The notes beneath the pieces were generated by a model. The model worked only from the letters and a program-made list of their open reading frames with translations. It had not been told where the DNA came from and ran no database searches. From the NCBI GenBank assembly GCA_045588345.1, contig JAZNDZ010000026.1:1-19090 (forward strand): a DNA stretch of 19,090 bases. The letters are read 5' to 3'. The translations under genes were made by a program, and so were the position numbers. Origin of the DNA: HGM04593 sp045588345 (GTDB taxonomy: Bacteria > Bacteroidota > Bacteroidia > Bacteroidales > Bacteroidaceae). This document shows positions 7,992 through 14,732 of the stretch, one piece after another (positions within the stretch are counted from its first letter, which is position 1; the number at the start of each line of letters is the position of its first letter).

Positions 7992-8924
7992 ATGGAACAT
8001 GACAACAAAAAGACCCCAATATTCCAGCGCCCGTTGTGGGTGGTGCTGTTTGCCCTGTCGGCTGCTATGGCATGGGGCTGGGCCTATCCGCTAATAAAAC
8101 TCGGTTTTGCTGAATTCCAGATAACACAACTGATGACCGGCAGCAAAATGCTCTTTGCCGGCATACGTTTCATGCTATCCGGTGCCATAGTGCTTGCCAT
8201 TGCTGCTGCAACACGCCGCAGTTTTGCATTGAGCGGCGGGGGCAGTTTGTTCTATGTGCTGCTGTTTGCCCTGCTCAATACAGGTCTGCACTATTATTTC
8301 TTTTATGTCGGCCTCTCCTATAGCGACGGCGCACGCGCTGCAATCCTCAACTCTTTGGGCACTTTCATGCTGGTGCTGCTTGCCTGTATTTTTTTCAAGA
8401 GCGACAAACTCACAACCAACAAAATCATTGGCTGCGTACTTGGCTTCACCGGTATAATGGCTTTGAATATAGGTGTGGGGCAGGACAGCGGCTTCACTTT
8501 CATGGGTGACGGCATGATAATACTCAATGCGGTTTGTTCGGCATTGGCAGGCCTGATGACTCGCGGCCTTGGCAAGCGTGTCGACGTGTTTGTGGGCACC
8601 GGCTACAGTCTTGCCATTGGCGGTGTGATGCTTGTTGTGCCCGGGCTGTTAATGGGCGGCACTCTGCCTGCCGTTACGTTGGCCGGTGTTGCAATCCTGT
8701 TTCTGCTTGTCTGCATTTCTGCCCTTGGTTTTACTCTCTACAATAAACTGCTCACATGCAATCCTGTGGGAAAGGTCGCTATCTTCAACTCGCTAATCCC
8801 CGTAGTCGGGGCTGTGACATCGTGCCTCTGCCTGGGCGAACCATTCTATTGGAAATATGTTGTTGCAGCCGGGCTTGCCACTGCAGGAATATACCTCATC
8901 AACAGAGCAAAGGAATCTGACTAA
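7992..8924 (+). CDS. EamA/DMT family transporter
   Basis: An inner-membrane protein of the drug/metabolite transporter superfamily. The sequence shows about ten hydrophobic helices in two related halves, as in the 10-TM EamA fold: the first half begins WVVLFALSAAMAWGWAYPLIKLG and includes YYFFYVGLSYSDGARAAILNS; the second begins after LGFTGIMALNIGVG and ends ATAGIYLINRAKESD. The substrate cannot be told. The start at 7992 gives MEHDNKKTPIFQRPLW, a normal short cytoplasmic N terminus; an upstream in-frame ATG at 7941 would add 17 residues that overlap the -7 promoter matches. The gene is divergent from the histidine phosphatase and followed by a clean hairpin terminator. Confidence 0.9.
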   Translation: MEHDNKKTPIFQRPLWVVLFALSAAMAWGWAYPLIKLGFAEFQITQLMTGSKMLFAGIRFMLSGAIVLAIAAATRRSFALSGGGSLFYVLLFALLNTGLHYYFFYVGLSYSDGARAAILNSLGTFMLVLLACIFFKSDKLTTNKIIGCVLGFTGIMALNIGVGQDSGFTFMGDGMIILNAVCSALAGLMTRGLGKRVDVFVGTGYSLAIGGVMLVVPGLLMGGTLPAVTLAGVAILFLLVCISALGFTLYNKLLTCNPVGKVAIFNSLIPVVGAVTSCLCLGEPFYWKYVVAAGLATAGIYLINRAKESD

Positions 8925-9041
8925 AAAGGCTCTTTTGTTGTTACGCTTGCCCGGAAAATACTCATTTACGCTTAGTAAACTGCGTTTTTTCGTGCTTCGC
9001 AAGCCTAAAAATAGCTCTTTTTATCCAACCTCCCTACAAAC

Positions 9042-9074
9042 GTGGGTGACCCAAAAGTGAAATGGGTCACCCAC
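9042..9074. terminator. Bidirectional terminator
   Basis: A perfect 12-bp stem (GTGGGTGACCCA at 9042-9053 and TGGGTCACCCAC at 9063-9074) with a nine-base loop lies between the convergent ends of the EamA gene and the lipoprotein gene. It can serve both directions. The rest of 8925-9082 holds nothing else that I can see. Confidence 0.75.
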
Positions 9075-9082
9075 ATGCTTTT

Positions 9083-9631
9083 TCAGTCAAAGCACTTTTC
9101 TCTTATCTTGTTCGATAAATGTGGGTTTTCTATGTCGGTGTTGCCGACCAGCACCTCTATGACCTTGTTGTTGAACAACTTGTTTATGAATGAACCACCG
9201 TTCCTTTTTACAATGCAGAATGTCTTGTTTGCATCGCCCCAATAATATTCCGGTGCATCATTCTTCTTTTGTTCCAATGTCGTAACCGGTTCGCCGAACC
9301 TGTTCTTTATAAAAGAGATGAATTCGTTACCCTTTTCGCCTTTTTCTCCCTCAGGTACGTTGTATTTCATAAAAACAACCTTGTTGTCAAGAAAACTTGC
9401 TTCAATACTATTGTATTCGATGTTGTCTATTGTGGCATCACCTGTTTTTATGTGTTTTACATTGGTATAGTCATCATCGGTCTCGCATTTATACTTTATA
9501 TTTTGGCCTTTCAGCAATTCTTCAACTTTGGCAATGTCATCTCCAAGTCCAAACGCCAATTTGTAGTTGTTGGTACAAGATGTCATGAGTGCAATGGCTG
9601 CAAACGCAATTGCAAAATAGAACTTTTTCAT
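9083..9631 (-). CDS. Putative lipoprotein, 182 aa
   Basis: The N terminus MKKFYFAIAFAAIALMTSC is a lipoprotein signal peptide with a lipobox ending at C19, so the mature protein is probably anchored to a membrane facing the periplasm or surface. The remaining 160 residues are charged, with a lysine/glutamate-rich middle (VPEGEKGEKGNEF) and no motif I can name. Periodic short strands around FLDNKVVFMKYNV suggest a small beta/alpha fold. It lies head-to-tail with the secreted 400-aa gene upstream, separated by 111 bases, so both might share regulation, but a common transcript is not shown. Confidence 0.75.
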   Translation of the reverse strand: MKKFYFAIAFAAIALMTSCTNNYKLAFGLGDDIAKVEELLKGQNIKYKCETDDDYTNVKHIKTGDATIDNIEYNSIEASFLDNKVVFMKYNVPEGEKGEKGNEFISFIKNRFGEPVTTLEQKKNDAPEYYWGDANKTFCIVKRNGGSFINKLFNNKVIEVLVGNTDIENPHLSNKIREKCFD

Positions 9632-9742
9632 AATAGGTAATTGATTTTAGAAGCTGTTTAAATTTATTTCAAAAAAATGATTACATTGCCCGCGAGTTGT
9701 GCTTGTCTTTTTATGCTCTTTGTCTTATTCATACTTTTGATA

Positions 9743-10945
9743 TCACCTTTTCTTTTCAGATAGCGTCATCAGCACTTTATCCTTTCTTTTGACCGTGACT
9801 TTCCAATCCTCAGGGCCGGTTGGCGTGAACTGGTAAGTGAACTTCCAAGAAACTTCGTACGTGTATTCTCCGTTGCTGAATTTGTACCTTTCAATGTACT
9901 CTTTATCATCTGAATTCTTTCCGGTGCTCCCCTTTGTGTATGTGCCGTTTTTTATAACCATGTCGGGTACTTCTTTACTTTCCTTGCCTTTCCACGATGC
10001 ATATCTTGTTTTCCCGTCGGGCATTCTGTCTATACGTATTTTCCATGGAGCCTGCTCAATGAGTACAATATTGTGCTTGAAGTTACGCAGGCTGCTGTGC
10101 AGTTCATCGGGGTAATTTATCCCGGTGTAGTTGAATGTCTTTCCGTCGAATTGATAGTATAGCCTGCGCCCCGTTTCCTGGTCACCGCCATAAGGGTTAC
10201 TGCCATTGCGTGTTTCGGGTATGTAAAGGTCGTTGCCGTCAAACTTTATATCGCCAAAATATGTGCTGCAAGGATTTGTAAAATATGTCAGCGTGTTGCT
10301 TCTCTTTTGGCCATGGACAAAAAGACTGTATTCCTTCAACTCGCCGTTGCTTATGGTGTATGCTTTCATGCTTGTTGAATAAAGTATGCTTGACCCCGAT
10401 GAAAATGAGAACACTACATATATTCTCCTTCCGTCATTGAGTTCCACTTCCTTTATGTCGTAAGCACCGCATGCTATGGAGCCAATCTTCTGCTGCTTGT
10501 TGAGCCCGGCTTCCAACTCGGAATAGTCAATGTCTTCCGTTATGAACGAATGGCTGTATACCTTGTTGCCGTCCTTGTACGATGTTATTCCTGAAAAATC
10601 GGACATTGTGCCGCCCGAAATGTCCCATGAATAGAGTCGTAGTGCGCCGTCTTCCGATGTCCTTACCCTGAACGGCATGTTTGTCACTCTCTCTGCCGCC
10701 TTTTCAAATTTGCTGAAGTCGTATGTCAGGCAGCGCTCGTCGTTCTCAATAAGGTATGTAAAGTACCTCTCAGGGAAAGCGTTGTATCTCTCTTTGTGCT
10801 GCTCAATATACTGTATGAGTCTGTTTTCGGCATCGGCAACAGTGTTGTAGTATATCTTCTTCTTCCCGTCGTACATGAAACGTTGCTTCTGCGCCGGAAC
10901 TACCAGCGCAACGAACATGGCTACCAGTGCAATAAGGTTTCTCAT
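9743..10945 (-). CDS. Secreted protein of unknown function, 400 aa
   Basis: MRNLIALVAMFVALVVPAQ is a clear Sec signal peptide with likely cleavage after AQ near residue 19, so the protein should be exported to the periplasm or beyond. I do not recognise the rest. It is rich in aromatic residues, G and short beta-strand patterns (YVVFSFSSGSSILYSTSMKAY, RRLYYQFDGKTFNYTGINYP), as in beta-rich periplasmic proteins, and ends in a basic tail. There are no cysteines near the signal cleavage site, so it is not a lipoprotein. The length is complete from ATG 10945 to stop. On the minus strand, TATATTCG about 28 bases upstream of the start resembles a -7 box. Confidence 0.75.
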   Translation of the reverse strand: MRNLIALVAMFVALVVPAQKQRFMYDGKKKIYYNTVADAENRLIQYIEQHKERYNAFPERYFTYLIENDERCLTYDFSKFEKAAERVTNMPFRVRTSEDGALRLYSWDISGGTMSDFSGITSYKDGNKVYSHSFITEDIDYSELEAGLNKQQKIGSIACGAYDIKEVELNDGRRIYVVFSFSSGSSILYSTSMKAYTISNGELKEYSLFVHGQKRSNTLTYFTNPCSTYFGDIKFDGNDLYIPETRNGSNPYGGDQETGRRLYYQFDGKTFNYTGINYPDELHSSLRNFKHNIVLIEQAPWKIRIDRMPDGKTRYASWKGKESKEVPDMVIKNGTYTKGSTGKNSDDKEYIERYKFSNGEYTYEVSWKFTYQFTPTGPEDWKVTVKRKDKVLMTLSEKKR

Positions 10946-11126
10946 CTTTTGTGGTTTTGTGTTATTGTGCGAATATATACAAATTCCAGAAATGATGAAA
11001 CAAACTCATGCTTTTATTGTATTATGCTCTGTCAGTTCGTAATATTGCGCTTGCAGGTTGACTCTGCTGGAGTAAGATTAATAGTAAAAATGGTTAATTA
11101 AGTATGTTAACAAAAAGTTTTTTTGC

Positions 11127-11134
11127 TATATTTG
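11127..11134 (+). promoter_or_regulatory. Possible -7 element for the HipA-like/DUF3037 unit
   Basis: TATATTTG at 11127-11134 is an exact match to the Bacteroidetes -7 consensus TAnnTTTG; the -33 region is only weakly matched. It would start a transcript near 11140, about 115 bases before the preferred kinase ATG. From here the sequence becomes clearly AT-richer than the genes to the left. The rest of 10946-11255 shows nothing else. Confidence 0.5.
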
Positions 11135-11255
11135 CGGTAAAATCGGGAATGTAGTTTGCACTTGCATTGAAAAAATATTGAATGTTTTTTTTGATATTAC
11201 TCAGTTGTTCGTGTTATATATATGCTTCAATCATTATAATTCTACGTGTCAAAAT

Positions 11256-12047
11256 ATGCTCGATAGTATCAAGGATATTCAAAAACAATATGAAACAGGA
11301 GAAAATCCTGTTCTTGTAATGTGTAGCGACAAGAATGAGTATGTGTGTAAGTATATGCGTTCTTTAAATCCTGCGTATAAACTTGTGTGTGAATTTATTG
11401 GTTCTCATCTTGTTGAAAAATGGAATATCCGTTCTCCGAAAATGAACCTGGTGAAAATCAAGGCTGAGCATTGGAGTAATTTTTTATCGACAAATTGTAT
11501 CCGTACCGCACCTTCGTTGGGGTATATGATGCTGGATAGTGTTGTTGATATTACACAGACAACGTATAGTCATATACAACTGTCAAAGAAAGTTCTTGTA
11601 CAATTGCTAAAGATTGCTCTTTTTGACTTTTGGGTAGCAAATGAAGACCGTACATATAACAATGCAAATTTGCTGTACGATGTAAAATGCGATGAACTTA
11701 TTTCTATTGATTATGGCGGAATATTCAATACCTCGACATTTGAATACCCAATGTGTCAGTTGACAATGACAGATACGATATTGTATGCAGAAATATTCAA
11801 ACAATTTATAAATAGATTTTCAAAGAATGAAATTAGGACTGTTGCTGTAGGGTTGGAAGACTATTATAGAAAGTCTGTCGATAATTGCAGAGGTGTGCTT
11901 GAAAGTATGATTTCGGGAATACCATCAGAATGGAAAGTTGATAATGATATTATACTTAATAAACAGATGCAATTGTTTGATGAATCGTGGGTGGATGAAG
12001 TATGGACGAATTTTGTTGAATGTTTAAATGATAATATAAATGAATAA
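11256..12047 (+). CDS. HipA-like kinase (HipA_2 type)
   Basis: A protein kinase-fold enzyme of the HipA-related family that is found next to DUF3037 proteins. Numbered from the ATG at 11256 (263 aa): a nucleotide-binding lysine in YVCKY (K32), the catalytic segment ANEDRTYNNANLL at 128-140 (D131 catalytic, N135/N138 metal-binding candidates), and the DFG-equivalent SIDYG at 150-154 (D152). These are the three kinase essentials, so activity is likely. The target is unknown; HipA itself phosphorylates a tRNA synthetase, but this short relative lacks the HipA N-terminal subdomain and need not share the target. An upstream ATG at 11178 would add 26 residues of hydrophobic, non-family sequence, so I prefer 11256. 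It overlaps the DUF3037 gene by 8 bases. Confidence 0.82.
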   Translation: MLDSIKDIQKQYETGENPVLVMCSDKNEYVCKYMRSLNPAYKLVCEFIGSHLVEKWNIRSPKMNLVKIKAEHWSNFLSTNCIRTAPSLGYMMLDSVVDITQTTYSHIQLSKKVLVQLLKIALFDFWVANEDRTYNNANLLYDVKCDELISIDYGGIFNTSTFEYPMCQLTMTDTILYAEIFKQFINRFSKNEIRTVAVGLEDYYRKSVDNCRGVLESMISGIPSEWKVDNDIILNKQMQLFDESWVDEVWTNFVECLNDNINE

Positions 12048-12387
12048 GTTACAATATAGCATAATTTTTGGTGAGATTAGACCCGAGATTTCTGAACGTT
12101 TAAGTCTTGGAGTCATTGTAGTAGATGGTGAAAAGATTTCTGTCAAATACTCAAACAAGAAATTGCAGGTGTTAAAAAGTCTGTACTCTCAAAAAGAATA
12201 TGAGTTTGTAGGAAGAGTTGTTAGAGGGTTGTCAAGAAACAATAAGATTCCTTCAGAAGGTATAGTTAATTATTTGTCAAGATACTCAAATAATTTGCTC
12301 TCAATATCAAAATTACAAGGGATAGATTTGGAAGCAAATGAAAAGAGTAAACAATGGTTGTATGATACATATGTAAAGGTGGGTTAA
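12040..12387 (+). CDS. DUF3037 family protein
   Basis: A 115-aa protein beginning MNKLQYSIIFGEIRPEI. The pattern YSII.....P...E....G(V/I)(V/I)..D near residues 6-30 is the DUF3037 signature. This family is often encoded next to HipA_2-type kinases; its biochemical role is not established, and an adaptor, substrate or inhibitor of the kinase are all possible. The ATG overlaps the kinase stop codon (ATGAATAA), so translation is very probably coupled and the two proteins made in matched amounts. A long hairpin terminator follows 17 bases after the stop. Confidence 0.8.
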   Translation: MNKLQYSIIFGEIRPEISERLSLGVIVVDGEKISVKYSNKKLQVLKSLYSQKEYEFVGRVVRGLSRNNKIPSEGIVNYLSRYSNNLLSISKLQGIDLEANEKSKQWLYDTYVKVG

Positions 12388-12403
12388 AAACAACCCTTTG
12401 GAA

Positions 12404-12443
12404 ATAAAACAATAAAGAAGCCGAGGCTTCTTTATTGTTTTAT
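12404..12443. terminator. Long bidirectional hairpin after the DUF3037 gene
   Basis: A perfect 19-bp inverted repeat (12404-12422 with 12425-12443; inner part GAAGCC..GGCTTC) flanked by A and T runs on each strand. It follows the kinase/DUF3037 unit directly and should end its transcript. Confidence 0.85.
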
Positions 12444-12528
12444 AGTCTTTCTAAGTACTACCTATGCGATACCACCTTGCGACACTGCGCGTGACCAATG
12501 GCTCTGCGATTAGCTCGGAAGGAGTAAT

Positions 12529-12558
12529 AAAAAATGGAACCTTGCGGTTCCATTTTTT
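12529..12558. terminator. Hairpin with A/T tails, no obvious gene attached
   Basis: A perfect 13-bp stem: AAAAAATGGAACC at 12529-12541, loop TTGC, and GGTTCCATTTTTT at 12546-12558. This is a textbook intrinsic terminator in both directions, but no coding sequence ends at it. It may end a short untranslated RNA or be left from a lost gene. Confidence 0.7.
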
Positions 12559-12600
12559 GTGGAATATAGTCTTTGTCCCCTTCAGGGCCATCCCATTGAC

Positions 12601-12684
12601 CAACCTTTTGTTGCCTTTGGCAATCGCACCCCGCGTGGCACTATCTTCGTCAGTGCTACACGCGACTAACTGCTCAAAAGGTTG
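12601..12684. other. Multi-helix dyad region, possible structured RNA
   Basis: An outer 10-bp pairing (CAACCTTTTG at 12601-12610 with CAAAAGGTTG at 12675-12684) encloses two separate hairpins: TTGCC-TTT-GGCAA at 12611-12623 and CGCGTGGCAC at 12632-12641 with GTGCTACACGCG at 12653-12664 (two-base bulge). This would fold as a three-way junction. The segment is more GC-rich than its surroundings and has no convincing reading frame. Strand and function are unknown; it does not fit tRNA. Confidence 0.4.
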
Positions 12685-12695
12685 CTCTGTAGTCG

Positions 12696-12723
12696 TAAAA
12701 AACGCTGTTTTTTACTCCCACTC
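12696..12723. repeat. Attachment-site copy distal to guaA (28 bp)
   Basis: Identical over 28 bp to 16434-16461. It consists of T, six A, CGCTG, six T and ACTCCCACTC, that is, the reverse complement of the last guaA codons, stop and short hairpin. On the minus strand the copy and the five bases beyond it read ..CTAGTCGAGTGGGAGTAA, encoding VEWE-stop, close to the genuine IEWE-stop of GuaA. This marks the outer boundary of the inserted element. Confidence 0.85.
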
Positions 12724-12793
12724 GACTAGAACTGTTAATTTGTTGCTAATTGTTTTAACTTTATTATCAATACTTTAACACAAATTTTTGTCC

Positions 12794-13114
12794 TTAATTT
12801 ATCGAACTGGTGTCGAAGACTGGTGTCGAAAAGAAGATTATGGGTAATTCGATGTATTCCGATTTTCTTGAATAAGGTATAGATTTTACAATGACAACTG
12901 CATTGTATGGTGCTGGATATAATTCAATGGTGTTGTTTTCTATCTTGGTTAAAAGCAAATCAATTTCTTCTGTGGAATACTCGCCTATATCTTCCCATTC
13001 GTTTCTACATACGAGGAATATATCCTTGCCAATGTTATTGTTCTCATAATCCGTTTTGCGACAGACAGCAACAAATTCTTGCTCGTTGAACATACATATA
13101 TATGGTGTTTTCAT
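12794..13114 (-). CDS. Hypothetical protein, 106 aa, second gene of an unknown pair
   Basis: I do not recognise it. From the ATG at 13114 it begins MKTPYICMFNEQEFVAVCRK, with alternating hydrophobic strands suggesting a small alpha/beta protein, an acidic middle (EWEDIGEYSTEEIDLLLTKIEN) and a final hydrophobic stretch (YIELPIIFFSTPVF). An earlier in-frame ATG at 13138 would overlap the upstream gene and add MQIFNLLH; I prefer 13114, which leaves a 10-base gap and suggests one transcript with the 278-aa gene. Its 3' end runs over the tandem arm-type sites, so the C terminus may have been shaped by the element boundary. Confidence 0.6.
   Translation of the reverse strand: MKTPYICMFNEQEFVAVCRKTDYENNNIGKDIFLVCRNEWEDIGEYSTEEIDLLLTKIENNTIELYPAPYNAVVIVKSIPYSRKSEYIELPIIFFSTPVFDTSSIN
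12806..12830. repeat. Tandem arm-type sites, distal end
   Basis: ACTGGTGTCGAA occurs at 12806-12817 and again at 12819-12830, a 13-bp period, about 83 bp inside the distal repeat. Related motifs with the same period lie inside the guaA-proximal end. The repeats also encode the C-terminal residues of the 106-aa protein (PVFDTSS), so coding and site functions overlap. Confidence 0.55.
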
Positions 13115-13124
13115 ATGTAACAAA

Positions 13125-13961
13125 TTAAAAATCTGCAATTACAGGAGCTTGCATTTCTTCCTCTTCGTGTAAAATCCAACAGACTTTAGAATTTGATAAA
13201 ATAAACTTTGACATCATTGGGTGCTTGGGTATTTGTTCCACCATAACTTCTCCCTTAATGTTATTATCACATTCAAAGAATAGCAATCCTGTGTTACTGT
13301 CTTTTTTTACATCAATTCTTGTAACTGAAAGTTCTTGCTTAAATTGCTCTATTGTAAGTGTTTCTTTTGGGTAATTCGGTATCCAACCTGTTTGTGGGTT
13401 GTAGTCGATTAAATGGAATCTCTGCCAACGTTCAAATAGCGTAATTGCTTCTAGTCTTGCGATTTTTAATTTCTCTATGATTTTTTCAATGGCAATGTCT
13501 TTGCTATTTGGGAAAATGTCTTTTATGTATTTGTCAAATTTGTTGGTATGAATGTTTATTTTTGTTTTATTTAATAACCATTTGTAATTATAATAAATAT
13601 CGTTTAATCGCATTTTAGGGAATAATTCATCTGCAGAAACGTATATTGCGTGATACAGCATTTCTGCTGTTACAATGCTGTCGCTATCGCACTGCATTGA
13701 TAGAAAGACATCTATTTCTTTGGGATAGTTGACATCTTTGCTTATATCATCTGATATAAACAAGTAATCTTTTTGATTGATTTTTTCTAAACTGATTTTT
13801 GTTAGACCCCTACAGGCTGCTACTACTACAAATTCAGATTGTTTTGTGATATTATGTTGGTCAAATTTATTGTGATACTGTATAGTAAATGAAAATAACT
13901 CATCAATTTCTTTATAAGTGATTTTTCCATATTCTTGGAAAATAATAGTCTTTTTACTCAT
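13125..13961 (-). CDS. Hypothetical protein, 278 aa, first gene of an unknown pair
   Basis: No family is recognised. It is a soluble protein without signal peptide or membrane segment. The N-terminal half has a hydrophobic core strand FVVVAACRGL near residues 44-53 and DVFLSMQCDSDS near 84-95. The middle is basic and helical (EKIIEKLKIARLEAITLFERWQRF). The C terminus is beta-like with FFECDNN and SKVCWILHEEEEMQ. No nuclease, kinase or ATPase signature is evident. It is followed after 10 bases by the 106-aa gene, and lies within the mobile element, so a role in defence, addiction or element biology is possible but only inferred. Expression probably starts at the TATATTTG box near 14003. Confidence 0.65.
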   Translation of the reverse strand: MSKKTIIFQEYGKITYKEIDELFSFTIQYHNKFDQHNITKQSEFVVVAACRGLTKISLEKINQKDYLFISDDISKDVNYPKEIDVFLSMQCDSDSIVTAEMLYHAIYVSADELFPKMRLNDIYYNYKWLLNKTKINIHTNKFDKYIKDIFPNSKDIAIEKIIEKLKIARLEAITLFERWQRFHLIDYNPQTGWIPNYPKETLTIEQFKQELSVTRIDVKKDSNTGLLFFECDNNIKGEVMVEQIPKHPMMSKFILSNSKVCWILHEEEEMQAPVIADF

Positions 13962-13998
13962 AAGGTTTTTTCTTTGAGTCTGGTTGTAAATTAATATA

Positions 13999-14007
13999 GC
14001 AAATATA
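13999..14007 (-). promoter_or_regulatory. -7 element for the unknown gene pair
   Basis: On the minus strand TATATTTGC (14007 to 13999) matches TAnnTTTG exactly, 38 bases before the ATG at 13961. The -33 region is poor. It lies between a terminator and the gene, so an independent promoter is expected here. Confidence 0.5.
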
Positions 14008-14063
14008 TCAATAAAAACGATGCTCTTATTAAAATGTGGAATAATTTTGATTATATATAAATA

Positions 14064-14100
14064 AAGTTATTGCTCCCGGCTTCGCCAGGAGCAATAACTT
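14064..14100. terminator. Terminator after the serine recombinase
   Basis: A 13-bp stem (AAGTTATTGCTCC at 14064-14076 and GGAGCAATAACTT at 14088-14100) capped by GGC-TTC-GCC. It lies 25 bases after the recombinase stop and separates that gene from the downstream gene pair. Confidence 0.8.
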
Positions 14101-14125
14101 ACAAATTCAATTAAATTCAATTAAA

Positions 14126-14533
14126 TTAAATACAGAACTCTCTCTTTACTCTTTGTACTGTGCTGACGCTAACATTAGCGAGGGTTGCTGTGTTTCGTAC
14201 AGAGTAACCACGCTTTAAGAGTGAAATAACCTCTTTGTATTCCTCTTTCTTGCGCTCTGTGGATTTTACAGAACCTTTCTTGCGACCTAACTTGCCACCG
14301 CTTGCAATATAACTTTCTCTGCCACTATTTAGGCGATAAACGATGTTAGAACGTTCTATATTCACCATTTCTGCAAGAACAGTTACCATTATGCTTGCAA
14401 CGGGGTTCGCCTCTCCTGTGGCGTTCAGGGTGTAAATGCCAAGATTTTGAATGTAAACGCTAACACCCGCCTCGTGCAACATTTGTCTGTCGTTGGTCGA
14501 TGATACTCTGGCGTAAATAACTGCTGTACTCAT
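14126..14533 (-). CDS. Serine recombinase with internal deletion
   Basis: A small resolvase/invertase-type serine recombinase. From the ATG at 14533 (135 aa) the N terminus STAVIYARVSSTNDRQ contains the nucleophile serine (S11 in ARVS). This jumps directly to MLHEAGVSVYIQN, which normally follows only after about 60 further residues. The missing part carries the second half of the catalytic domain, including the conserved arginines of the SRLGR-type segment, so catalysis should be lost. The rest is normal: dimer helix (MVTVLAEMVNIERSNIVYRLNSGRE) and the C-terminal HTH (RGYSVRNTATLANVSVSTVQRVKREF). The reading frame is intact, so a DNA-binding remnant could still be made. An upstream ATG at 14554 adds seven residues. 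Confidence 0.8.
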   Translation of the reverse strand: MSTAVIYARVSSTNDRQMLHEAGVSVYIQNLGIYTLNATGEANPVASIMVTVLAEMVNIERSNIVYRLNSGRESYIASGGKLGRKKGSVKSTERKKEEYKEVISLLKRGYSVRNTATLANVSVSTVQRVKREFCI

Positions 14534-14559
14534 ATTTCTATCTCTTTGGTTCACAGGCT

Positions 14560-14573
14560 AAGGTACCAGGAAA
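14560..14573. repeat. 14-bp direct repeat, copy next to the recombinase
   Basis: AAGGTACCAGGAAA, identical to 16258-16271 and in the same orientation. The copies bracket the whole TAC operon with its promoter and terminator. This copy lies 26 bases upstream of the recombinase ATG at 14533. The sequence beyond the 14 bp also shows weak likeness, mostly transitions. Confidence 0.6.
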
Positions 14574-14618
14574 GTCCTGTTCCTGCAAACTCCAGAGTCT
14601 AAAAAATCAAAGAATATT

Positions 14619-14691
14619 TTGAATACATAAAAACATGTTTTTTTGATTGAATACAGATTTTTTTTTTGAATACAAATAATATTTGAATACA
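14619..14691. repeat. Four TTGAATACA direct repeats
   Basis: TTGAATACA starts at 14619, 14647, 14666 and 14683, with spacings of 28, 19 and 17 bases, in very AT-rich DNA between the TAC terminator and the recombinase gene. Read toward the recombinase they are TGTATTCAA. They look like an iteron-type protein-binding array; the binding protein is unknown (the recombinase HTH is one candidate). Confidence 0.6.
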
Positions 14692-14693
14692 TA

Positions 14694-14727
14694 ATAAAAT
14701 AAGAAGTGCTAGCACTCCTTATTTTAT
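14694..14727. terminator. TAC operon terminator
   Basis: A 17-bp near-perfect inverted repeat centred on AGTGCTAGCACT with one mismatch, flanked by A/T runs (ATAAAATAAG and CTTATTTTAT). It starts 6 bases after the chaperone stop. Confidence 0.85.
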
Positions 14728-14732
14728 ATCTT

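Noticed and set aside
12601..12684. tRNA or tRNA fragment at the element boundary
   Set aside because: The folding does not give a cloverleaf with a T-loop or CCA end, and the attachment site is clearly the guaA gene end rather than a tRNA gene.
12464..12778. Plus-strand open frame of 104 codons
   Set aside because: It runs through two hairpin regions and across the 28-bp attachment repeat, has erratic composition and resembles no protein family. It is better explained as non-coding structured DNA.
14619..14691. TTGAATACA array as a replication origin or CRISPR-like array
   Set aside because: There is no replication initiator gene nearby, the spacing is irregular, the units are only 9 bp and there are no regular spacers.
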